A DNA stretch of 17,169 bases from positions 1-17,169 of the forward strand of contig JAUXLW010000006.1 in NCBI GenBank assembly GCA_030623545.1, in the 5' to 3' direction. Made by a program: the position numbers and the translations under genes. The notes beneath the pieces were generated by a model. That model was not told the origin of the DNA. It did not search any database and saw only the letters and a program-made list of their open reading frames with translations. This document shows, piece by piece, positions 5,592 through 11,930 of this stretch (position 1 is its first letter; each line of letters opens with the position of its first letter). This DNA comes from Acidimicrobiia bacterium. GTDB taxonomy: Bacteria; Actinomycetota; Acidimicrobiia; Spongiisociales; SHLN01.

Positions 5592-6432
5592 CTACGCAGG
5601 TCTGCGAGTTGTATATGCGGATAGCCGCCTCGTCATCGACGGCGTCGGTCTGGAAGCCGATTGCGTCTGTGTAGCCATCAGCGTCCTGCCCCCGGTACAT
5701 GAGGGTGAAGGCCTTGACGAGAAACCCTGGCAGGGCATCAAGCGCTGCCACCTCGAAACAGGCCAGATCCTCAACCGCCGCCAGGTCCACGGCTGCGGAT
5801 TCGGTGACAAAGCGAGCTACGTCTTCGAGGTCGGACTCTACGGTGTCGGCATTGACCCACGGAGCCTGCGGCACAGCTAGCTCAGAAAACGCGCGGCCTA
5901 GAAGGGTGGTGGTTTCCTCCGGCGGCGGGGCATCGTCGGCCAACGCGTCGAACAATTCCTCTGTCAGATCATCTGCGGCAGACGACTCCCCGCCGGCAAT
6001 GGAAGTGTCGGCGGTGGCAGCGGCGAGTGAGGTTGCGGTGTCCGAGCTATCAGAAGAACCTCCTTGCAGCTGAGTCCCTACCGCGACGACTCCCAGGAAA
6101 AGGGCCGCGACAGTGGCGGCGGAGGCAAAACGCATCCAACGGATCGTGCGGACGCGTTGGGGGGTGGGCCCGGTCGGGACCGTGATCTGCGTTGCGTCGA
6201 GCTCCCGGGTGATGTCAGAAATGCCCTCCGTAACCCGGCGGCGCAACCGCCCCCTCTCAATGTCGGTCATGACGGGCCGTTCGGTTTTGGCGACCGCGCC
6301 CAGGAGGAGGCGGTGAGCCGCCAGTTCCCTTCGAGCCTCCTCCGACAGGGAGGCCTCTGCCCGGCGCGCTTCCTCCTCGGGGAGTGAGCCCGAGGCGAGC
6401 TCAACTATCAGTTGCTCTTCGTGGCTATTCAT
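5569..6432 (-). CDS. Membrane-anchored anti-sigma factor (partner of the upstream ECF sigma)
   Basis: A 287-residue protein with a cytoplasmic N-terminal part of about 100 residues, one membrane helix (about 102-119, FASAATVAALFLGVVAVG) and an extracytoplasmic Ser/Thr/Ala/Asp-rich linker followed by a globular region (about 190-287). The N-terminus (EEQLIVELASGSLPEEEARRAEASL) has the helical look of an anti-sigma domain but lacks the His-x3-Cys-x2-Cys zinc motif; the whole cytoplasmic part has no Cys. Two Cys (225, 279) lie on the outer side and could form a disulfide. The gene overlaps the sigma factor by 8 bases, as expected for a pair that must be made together. By position it matches mycobacterial rsmA next to sigM. 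The role is inferred mainly from context and topology; the signal sensed is unknown. Confidence 0.75.
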   Translation of the reverse strand: MNSHEEQLIVELASGSLPEEEARRAEASLSEEARRELAAHRLLLGAVAKTERPVMTDIERGRLRRRVTEGISDITRELDATQITVPTGPTPQRVRTIRWMRFASAATVAALFLGVVAVGTQLQGGSSDSSDTATSLAAATADTSIAGGESSAADDLTEELFDALADDAPPPEETTTLLGRAFSELAVPQAPWVNADTVESDLEDVARFVTESAAVDLAAVEDLACFEVAALDALPGFLVKAFTLMYRGQDADGYTDAIGFQTDAVDDEAAIRIYNSQTCVELATTPR

Positions 6433-6991
6433 GGTCTTTCTTTGGAGGGTTGGAAACAGGTGAAAGGTTCCCGAGCTTTTCAGCCAGGATCGACCGGCCT
6501 CGAAACACTCGCGACTTCACCGTGCCGATGGGCACTTCGAGTATCTCCGCCACGGTCTCGAGAGAATGGCCCTCGAAGTCCACTAACACCACGGCGGCCC
6601 GGAAGTTCTCGGACAAACCGGCGAGGGCCCTGGACAGGTCTGGCCGCAGCTCGGCCCCCTCGATCTCGTCGGCTGAGCGAGGATCGGCCGGGTCGGTTCC
6701 CTCGGGGAGGGTGTCGGCCCGCCGCCGCTTCTGGCGTCGCAGCTGGTCGTAGCAGGTGTTGATTGTCACGCGGTACAACCAAGTGGAGAAAGCGGATTTC
6801 CGATGAAAGCGATCGGCCTTGCGGTAGAGGGTCAGGAACGTTTCCTGGGTGGCGTCGAGAGCTGCCTCCCGATTTCGCATCATGCGCATGGCGATGGCGA
6901 ATACCCGGCCCTCATGTGAGCGCATCAGCTCGTTGAAGGCGTCCTGATCTCCGGCAATGAATCTATCGAGAAGCTCGAGGTCTTCGCTCAC
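6425..6991 (-). CDS. sigM: ECF RNA polymerase sigma factor, SigM-like
   Basis: A 188-residue extracytoplasmic-function sigma factor with only regions 2 and 4. Region 2 includes the core-binding 2.2 helix DATQETFLTLYRKADRF (46-62) and the promoter-melting 2.3/2.4 segment FSTWLYRVTINTCYDQLRR (68-86). Region 4.2 is the helix-turn-helix HSLETVAEILEVPIGTVKSRVFRGR (142-166) that reads the -35 element. The start is GTG 6991, which overlaps the stop of the upstream pseudokinase gene (GTGA). The downstream anti-sigma gene overlaps its 3' end. The name SigM rests on synteny with the mycobacterial sigM-rsmA-trxB-trxC-cwlM block, not on sequence specificity. It probably directs an envelope-stress regulon and may regulate its own operon; I found no clear ECF promoter upstream. 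Confidence 0.9.
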   Translation of the reverse strand: MSEDLELLDRFIAGDQDAFNELMRSHEGRVFAIAMRMMRNREAALDATQETFLTLYRKADRFHRKSAFSTWLYRVTINTCYDQLRRQKRRRADTLPEGTDPADPRSADEIEGAELRPDLSRALAGLSENFRAAVVLVDFEGHSLETVAEILEVPIGTVKSRVFRGRSILAEKLGNLSPVSNPPKKDHE

Positions 6992-8298
6992 GTTGAGAAC
7001 CGTACTTCGTAGATGAATGAGTAGTAAAAATCCCGGGGCGGGTCGTCATCCGACTGGCCCTGGGGCGTGAGTTGTGTGAGCCACAGGAGCCAGAACCCGC
7101 CTCGTCTGGCGGGCAGGGCGGCGGTGACGTGAGCCCCGGTGTCGGCCGACGGGGCGGGGACCACACCTGATGCGATAGTTTCCCAGCCGGCAATGTCGGC
7201 AGGCAGCGTGGCGGCCCAGCGCACCTCCCAGCCGGTCGCCTCGCTGGCATCGAACTCGATCCGGCTCGGCATGCGATTCAGCACGAATGTGACGCCTACT
7301 CCTGGCTTGATGAGCTGAATAGGCGCGAAGTAGCGCTCGGTTCGCCAGGAAGTGGTGATGTCACCATCTGTGAGATTCGGCAGCTCGCTATCCCTCTCTC
7401 CATCCTGGGAGGGATCCAACACGTCGACCACGAGAACCTCGAGTGGGGCGAGCGTCGTACTTGTGGTGGTCGTGGCCGCGATAGTGGTTACAGGTGGATC
7501 CGGCAGGTCGAAGGGGGTCACATCGTCGTCATGGCCGAACGGGCCGAGGGCGATGATCCCCAGCCCCAGTGCCAGGAGGCCGGCGGCCGGCGCCAGCCAG
7601 CGCCATCCCCAGGTGTGGGTCCGGGGCGGGGCGGGAGACGTAGGGGAGCTTCGCAGCCGGGCAGCAAGTTCCACGGCGGAGATCTCACCCTTCCTGGCTT
7701 CGTCCAGGGCCTCGTCGACGAGGGGGTGAATGCCGTCCGTCAACTGTGACGGCGGCGGTCCAGCCTCTCCCAATCCGGTCAGCGCTGATTGCAGCACCAG
7801 CGCCAGCGCCGAGACATCTTCGGCAGGATCGAGCCCATGGCCGGTGCGGGCGAACGATGTCAACTTGGCGGGGTGAGCCGCCGAGAAGGTGACGGCGTGG
7901 GTGTCAATCGCACCGTGAACCTGGCCTGCTTCGTGCAGAGCTCCCAGGGCAGACGCCAACCCGGCGGCATTGGGCAGAAATTCTTCCACCGGCATGCGCT
8001 GGCCTGCTTCCAGCCTGTCGGCGATGGTGACTCCACCGGTCCATTCACCCACCATCCAGGTGCTGGCACCGTCTGTGCCGGCCGCGTAGATCTCCACCAG
8101 ATGCGGATGGCCGACCCCTGCCAGGGCTTTGACGTCGGCGAGAAATTCCTCGCGTCTTGCCGGTCCCACTTCAGGTCCGAGGAGCCTGACCAGGACCGGC
8201 CGATCAAGCGTCGAGTCGTTCGCCAGCCATTCCTCGATATCCCCGTCACGGCCGAGCCGGATCTCGAGCTGGTAACGATCGGGGAGTTTGGCTGCCAT
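6988..8298 (-). CDS. Transmembrane pseudokinase with extracellular discoidin-like domain
   Basis: A 436-residue protein. Residues 1-215 have a Ser/Thr-kinase-like fold with the key residues lost: the glycine loop is degraded (LGRDGDIEEW, 15-24), the VAIK lysine position reads VLVRL (Arg38), HRD is HGA (128-130) and DFG is TSF (147-149). A membrane helix follows (about 234-252), then a Thr-rich linker (TTTTSTTLAP), then an extracellular F5/8-type-C/discoidin-like domain (about 287-436; LTDGDITTSWRTERYF and KPGVGVTFVL are typical). The same pseudokinase-helix-sugar-binding-like arrangement forms the C-terminal half of mycobacterial MurJ (Rv3910), where the phosphorylated pseudokinase recruits FhaA to control wall synthesis. 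Here no MurJ flippase part is attached or adjacent. The start follows the degV stop by three bases with no Shine-Dalgarno, so translation is probably coupled. The gene overlaps the sigma factor start. Substrate and ligand are unknown. Confidence 0.85.
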   Translation of the reverse strand: MAAKLPDRYQLEIRLGRDGDIEEWLANDSTLDRPVLVRLLGPEVGPARREEFLADVKALAGVGHPHLVEIYAAGTDGASTWMVGEWTGGVTIADRLEAGQRMPVEEFLPNAAGLASALGALHEAGQVHGAIDTHAVTFSAAHPAKLTSFARTGHGLDPAEDVSALALVLQSALTGLGEAGPPPSQLTDGIHPLVDEALDEARKGEISAVELAARLRSSPTSPAPPRTHTWGWRWLAPAAGLLALGLGIIALGPFGHDDDVTPFDLPDPPVTTIAATTTTSTTLAPLEVLVVDVLDPSQDGERDSELPNLTDGDITTSWRTERYFAPIQLIKPGVGVTFVLNRMPSRIEFDASEATGWEVRWAATLPADIAGWETIASGVVPAPSADTGAHVTAALPARRGGFWLLWLTQLTPQGQSDDDPPRDFYYSFIYEVRFST

Positions 8299-8301
8299 AG
8301 T

Positions 8302-9138
8302 TCAGCCGCGGCTGGCTGCGAACCCGACAAATCCGGGCCCGGTCTGGATGCCGAGCACGGGTCCCGCCAGGATCACGATTGGCGCAAATTTCGGGACGTG
8401 GTCCTGAGCGCGGGCGATGACACCCGCGACGTCGACCCCGTCGCCGTGGACCAGCGCCATCCGCCGGGCATCACTGCGGTCGCCAAGCCACTCCAGAAGG
8501 GTCGTCAGCGATCTAGTCCGGGTGGGGCTGCTTGCCAGGACCTCGACTGTGCCGCGGTTGATTGTGACGAGAAACCTGGTATTAACGATCCGTCCAAGGA
8601 AAGCCTGGACCGGGCCGATCCGCCGGTTCTTCCGCAGGATCTCCACAGCGTCTACGGTCCCAAGCAGCTCGGGTCGATTCCGGTGAGCGGCGGCAATAAC
8701 GTCGTCCGTGCCGGCCCCGAGGTGGGCGGCTTCGGAAGCGGCAATCGCCATCATCCCCAGGACAATGGACGTGGTTGCACAGTCGACCACCCGCACCGGC
8801 AGGTCGACCTCTTCTACTGCTTTGACGGCAGCCGGGTAGCTGCCACCCCACTCCTCATTGCTGCTGCATAGGACCACGATCTCTTCTGCCCGGCGCGAGC
8901 CGCAACGCTGGTAGGCCTCTTTGAACGAGGCAACGGAAGGAGGGGTGATCGTCGGCGGCTCACGGGTTTTTTGGAACTTTTCCCAAAACGCTTTCGTGCT
9001 GAGGTCATGTCCATCGACGTAGCGGCGTTTTCCGAAGTGGATCGTGAGTGGTACGACCTCAATTTCGTGTTGCCCGGCCAATTGCGGAGGCAGGTCTGAG
9101 GAGGAGTCGGTGACAATTCCGATCCTGGAGCCGATCAT
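8302..9138 (-). CDS. DegV family (FakB-like) fatty-acid-binding protein
   Basis: A 278-residue DegV/EDD-fold protein. The family binds a long-chain fatty acid; FakB members present it to the kinase FakA. The N-terminal GIVTDSSSDLPP (7-18) is diagnostic, and ILRKNRRIG in the middle and a terminal GPVLGIQTGPGFVGF are family landmarks. Two details differ from the usual pattern. The His normally seen in the GPxxGxHxGPG segment is Gln265. The headgroup loop usually written as SSxLSGTY is SSNEEWGGSY (92-101), about two residues longer. Fatty-acid binding, or at least headgroup contact, may therefore be altered. The start overlaps the GNAT stop by four bases (ATGA) and the pseudokinase follows after three bases, so it sits inside a coupled operon. 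A fakA partner is not in the window. Confidence 0.9.
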   Translation of the reverse strand: MIGSRIGIVTDSSSDLPPQLAGQHEIEVVPLTIHFGKRRYVDGHDLSTKAFWEKFQKTREPPTITPPSVASFKEAYQRCGSRRAEEIVVLCSSNEEWGGSYPAAVKAVEEVDLPVRVVDCATTSIVLGMMAIAASEAAHLGAGTDDVIAAAHRNRPELLGTVDAVEILRKNRRIGPVQAFLGRIVNTRFLVTINRGTVEVLASSPTRTRSLTTLLEWLGDRSDARRMALVHGDGVDVAGVIARAQDHVPKFAPIVILAGPVLGIQTGPGFVGFAASRG

Positions 9139-9860
9139 GGGCTGACGCTATCACCGTATCTGAGTAGTTCCAGGCGATCCGGAAGTAGCTGGAATCCTTC
9201 CGAGATGTACATTTTCTGGGCGGCCTGATTGCCCGGTTTCGTGTTGAGAACGACTTGCCGGGCGCCACGGCGCCGGCACCAGCTGACGGATGACCGCGTT
9301 AGCGAACGTCCCAGGCCTTGCCGCTGAAAAGCGGGCGCGACGGCCAGCCGCTGGAGGTAGCCGGTTGCCGCGGAAACTCCGACGATGGCGTAGCCGGCGA
9401 GCTCGGCTCCGCCGCCCGGGGCGCTGATGCCGAGCATGGCGGTCGTTCCCGCCGACTTCATGGCCTCGTTGAGTGCCGGCAGCTCCGCTTGCCAGTCGGC
9501 GCCGAACGCGGCTCCGTCGATCTCGATAATGCGAGCCCAGTCGGGATGGTTGACCTCCGCGACCGGGATCTGTGGAGGTGACTCTGTGTTTATCGATTTG
9601 CGAAGGAGTTGAAGGGATGTGTACCCACGGTATCCGGCTGCCAGCCAGGGTTGCTGTGAGGAGGGCATCAGTGGGGGAGAGATGACGGCTGGTGGCCCGA
9701 ACTCGAGGGTTTGAGCGGTGGCTAAGCCGAGAAAGTGAGCGCTACCCCGTACCAGGCGCAAGTACGCCTCGGGTCGATTCCGATTCCAGGGACGGGCGTG
9801 AGCGCGAGCCCAACCTTTGGTTATGGCAATGGGGTTGGGCCACTCGCCGGTGACTCGCAT
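9135..9860 (-). CDS. GNAT family N-acetyltransferase
   Basis: A 241-residue protein with a recognisable GNAT domain in the C-terminal half (about 100-228). Motif A is YLQRLAVAPAFQRQGLGRSL, with the acetyl-CoA pyrophosphate loop Q-x2-G-x-G at 179-184. Motif B is seen in VVLNTKPGNQAAQKMYISEGF, a common small-molecule or ribosomal acetyltransferase signature. The N-terminal 100 residues (including SAHFLGLATAQTLEFGPPAVISPPL) look like a degenerate first GNAT-like half, as in two-domain members, but this is uncertain. The substrate cannot be told. The ATG shares one base with the Nudix stop (TGATG), and the stop overlaps the degV start, so the gene lies in a coupled minus-strand operon. In mycobacteria this position between mutT4 and murJ is occupied by an unrelated protein, as I recall. 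Confidence 0.85.
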   Translation of the reverse strand: MRVTGEWPNPIAITKGWARAHARPWNRNRPEAYLRLVRGSAHFLGLATAQTLEFGPPAVISPPLMPSSQQPWLAAGYRGYTSLQLLRKSINTESPPQIPVAEVNHPDWARIIEIDGAAFGADWQAELPALNEAMKSAGTTAMLGISAPGGGAELAGYAIVGVSAATGYLQRLAVAPAFQRQGLGRSLTRSSVSWCRRRGARQVVLNTKPGNQAAQKMYISEGFQLLPDRLELLRYGDSVSP

Positions 9861-10273
9861 CAGGCGTCGAGCGCTTCGGCGAGAGCTGCCCGTTCATTGG
9901 CGTAAGTGAGACGGTCGAGGGCTTCACCCGGCTCCAGAAGGACGACCTGGTCGACCTCATCGTCATGACCTCCCGGGTCTCCGCCCACACAACGCATGCG
10001 GTAGAAGTCGACTCTCTTGTGCACGCGGTCGCCTGCTCTATCGATGAACCAATAATCCACTGTGGTGCAGGCCCGTGATCCAAGCACCTCCACTTCCAGC
10101 CCGGTTTCCTCTTCTACCTCCCGGCGGGCAGTGTCGATCGGGGCCTCCCCGGGCTCAGGGTGGCCTTTAGGCAAGCCCCAGACGAGTTGGCCTCGCATAT
10201 TCTTGGTGCGAATGAGGGCGACGCGGCCTTCGCTGTCGGTTGCGATTCCGCCTACGGAGAAGTCGTTGCGCAT
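9860..10273 (-). CDS. Nudix hydrolase (MutT family)
   Basis: A 137-residue Nudix hydrolase of usual single-domain length. These enzymes cleave nucleoside diphosphates linked to another group, using Mg2+. The Nudix box is complete at residues 37-59: GHPEPGE APIDTAR REVEEETGL matches G-x5-E-x7-REU-x-EE-x-GU. The N-terminus MRNDFSVGGIATDSEGRVALIRTK is the typical first strand pair. I chose ATG 10273 because homologous folds begin there; the open frame continues to 10354, but that would overlap the divergent gene at 10300. Only 26 bases separate the two divergent starts. It heads the minus-strand operon and by position corresponds to mycobacterial mutT4 (Rv3908) next to pcnA, though it is shorter. 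The substrate is unknown. Confidence 0.9.
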   Translation of the reverse strand: MRNDFSVGGIATDSEGRVALIRTKNMRGQLVWGLPKGHPEPGEAPIDTARREVEEETGLEVEVLGSRACTTVDYWFIDRAGDRVHKRVDFYRMRCVGGDPGGHDDEVDQVVLLEPGEALDRLTYANERAALAEALDA

Positions 10274-10299
10274 GAGTCGGTCGTGCCAGAGTAGCCGGG

Positions 10300-11307
10300 A
10301 TGAAACTGTTGCATTCAACGCATCCGCAGTTCGCTCTGCATAGCAATGGGCCAAATCATCCCGAGCGGCCGTCGCGACTGGACGCAGTTATGGCCGGCGT
10401 GCGATCAGATCCGGCGGTTGAGGTGATTGAGGTGGAGGCTCCGCAGATCGATCGAAAGATCTTGGAGAATGTCCACTCACGGGGATATATCAAAGCAATT
10501 GAGGATCTCTGTGCTGCCGGCGGCGGTCATCTCGATCCCGACACGAGTGCTGTCAGAGAGTCCTGGGAGGCGGCTCTGCGGGCAGCGGGGGCGGGGATTG
10601 ACGCCATTGCCAGGCTCCGGGCCAACGAGGCCGCGGCGGCATTTCTCAGCATTCGCCCTCCCGGCCACCACGCACTGTCAAGCCGGGCGATGGGTTTCTG
10701 CCTCTTCAACAACGTGGCAGTGTCCGCGGCATCACTGCTGGCGAATGGGGAGCGGGTTGCCATCGTGGATTGGGATGTGCACCACGGCAACGGCACTCAA
10801 GCAATGTTCTATGACGCCGCCGACTTGCTGTACATGTCGTTTCACCAGTTCCCCGCTTATCCCGGAACGGGCTGGCTCGACGAGCTGGGTGAGGGGCCTT
10901 CGCGGGGAACAAATGTGAATTTTCCGTTTCCACCTGGAACGGGGGGAGATGTCTACCGGGAGACGCTGAACCTTGTCGTCCCTATGCTGACCCAGTTCCA
11001 CCCGGATTGGATACTGGTAAGCGCCGGATACGACGCCCACACCGCCGATCCTCTGGCCGACATCCACCTACGTGAGTCTGACTACAGCCAACTGGCAGCC
11101 GCGGTGTCTGCGACTGCTCCCGCCGGTCGTCTGATCTATTTTCTCGAGGGCGGTTACGACCTGGCGGCCCTGGAAAGCTCGGTGGCGGCCACGATTATCG
11201 GCACGGCAGGTCGCCCCTTGACGGGCGAACCACTCTCGTCGCCCGATGTGGCCTGGCATGTCTTCGAGCAGGTTGCGCTCTCACTGGCCTCTGAGTTCGA
11301 CTTTTGA
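10300..11307 (+). CDS. Histone deacetylase-fold amidohydrolase (AcuC/acetylpolyamine type)
   Basis: A 335-residue zinc-dependent deacetylase of the arginase/deacetylase superfamily, class-II-like. The catalytic set is intact: RPPGHHA with His123-His124; the zinc ligands Asp159 and His161 in VDWDVHHGNGTQ; the third ligand Asp245 in SAGYDAHTADPL; and the catalytic Tyr region LEGGYD near residue 290. SFHQFPAYPGTG and the N-terminal HSNGPNHPERPSRL are also typical. Bacterial members deacetylate polyamines, acetyl-lysine proteins (AcuC, acetyl-CoA synthetase) or acetoin-pathway targets; which one applies here cannot be told, and no acs gene is nearby. The start is ATG 10300, with no clear Shine-Dalgarno and only 26 bases from the divergent Nudix start. 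A phosphoribosyltransferase gene follows after 43 bases. Confidence 0.93.
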   Translation: MKLLHSTHPQFALHSNGPNHPERPSRLDAVMAGVRSDPAVEVIEVEAPQIDRKILENVHSRGYIKAIEDLCAAGGGHLDPDTSAVRESWEAALRAAGAGIDAIARLRANEAAAAFLSIRPPGHHALSSRAMGFCLFNNVAVSAASLLANGERVAIVDWDVHHGNGTQAMFYDAADLLYMSFHQFPAYPGTGWLDELGEGPSRGTNVNFPFPPGTGGDVYRETLNLVVPMLTQFHPDWILVSAGYDAHTADPLADIHLRESDYSQLAAAVSATAPAGRLIYFLEGGYDLAALESSVAATIIGTAGRPLTGEPLSSPDVAWHVFEQVALSLASEFDF

Positions 11308-11350
11308 CCCGGCTGGGCGGCTAGCGTCAGCATTCACAACGGGAGCGGGC

Positions 11351-11854
11351 GTGAGCGAAGAGCGGGAAATCTTGACGTGGTCTGATTTTGGGACCGGAGT
11401 GCGTCAGCTGGCCCAGATGATCACCGAATCCGGATATCAGCCCGACATCATCCTCGGAATAGCGCGCGGGGGGTTGATCCCGGCAGGATCGCTGGGGTAT
11501 GCGTTGTCTGTCAAGAACACCTATGTGATCAATGTCGAGTACTACACCGGCGTCGACGAGCGTCTTGAGGTCCCGACCATCCTGCCGCCATATCTGGAGC
11601 TGGTGGACCTCGAGCAAGCCGACGTACTCGTTGTTGACGACGTAGCCGACACCGGCCACACCCTGCAGATGGTTTACGAATTCGCGGTGAGGAAGGTGGC
11701 CACCGCCAGGACCGCAGTGCTTTACGAGAAGCCTCGCTCGGTCATCAAGTCAGATTACGTCTGGCGCCGTACCTCCCGATGGATCAACTTTCCCTGGTCG
11801 AGCGAAGCGCCGGTGGCGTTGCCGAAACATGGCAAAGCCGTAAGCGATGCCTGA
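11351..11854 (+). CDS. Purine-type phosphoribosyltransferase family protein
   Basis: A 167-residue type-I phosphoribosyltransferase. The PRPP-binding motif VLVVDDVADTGHTL (92-105) is textbook, and the N-terminal ILGIARGGLIPAG forms the pyrophosphate loop. The end, YVWRRTSRWINFPWSSE, resembles the Trp-x2-FPW closure of xanthine/guanine or hypoxanthine phosphoribosyltransferases (Gpt/Hpt type, including archaeal forms). Purine salvage is therefore likely, but the base is not determined; a regulatory PRPP-binding role is also possible. I chose GTG 11351 because GGGAG (11341-11345) sits five bases upstream and the protein fold starts right after it; an open frame from 11246 overlaps the deacetylase gene and adds no recognisable sequence. 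A weak hairpin follows the gene. Confidence 0.88.
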   Translation: MSEEREILTWSDFGTGVRQLAQMITESGYQPDIILGIARGGLIPAGSLGYALSVKNTYVINVEYYTGVDERLEVPTILPPYLELVDLEQADVLVVDDVADTGHTLQMVYEFAVRKVATARTAVLYEKPRSVIKSDYVWRRTSRWINFPWSSEAPVALPKHGKAVSDA

Positions 11855-11877
11855 ATCAACACCGGCAGGCCAATAGG

Positions 11878-11898
11878 TAAAGGGTCGCCGGTCCTTTT
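11878..11898 (+). terminator. Possible weak terminator after the phosphoribosyltransferase gene
   Basis: AAAGGG (11879-11884) can pair with TCCTTT (11892-11897, one G-T pair) over a 7-base loop and ends in a run of four T. An alternative longer-looped stem, ACCGGC (11861-11866) with GCCGGT (11887-11892), competes with it. Both are short; the call is tentative. Confidence 0.3.
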
Positions 11899-11930
11899 CC
11901 GATAGATCAACTGGAACAGAGGAGTTTCTG

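Noticed and set aside
7789..8871. 360-residue plus-strand open frame
   Set aside because: It lies antisense to the pseudokinase and DegV genes, has no recognisable motif, and both minus-strand genes are clear.
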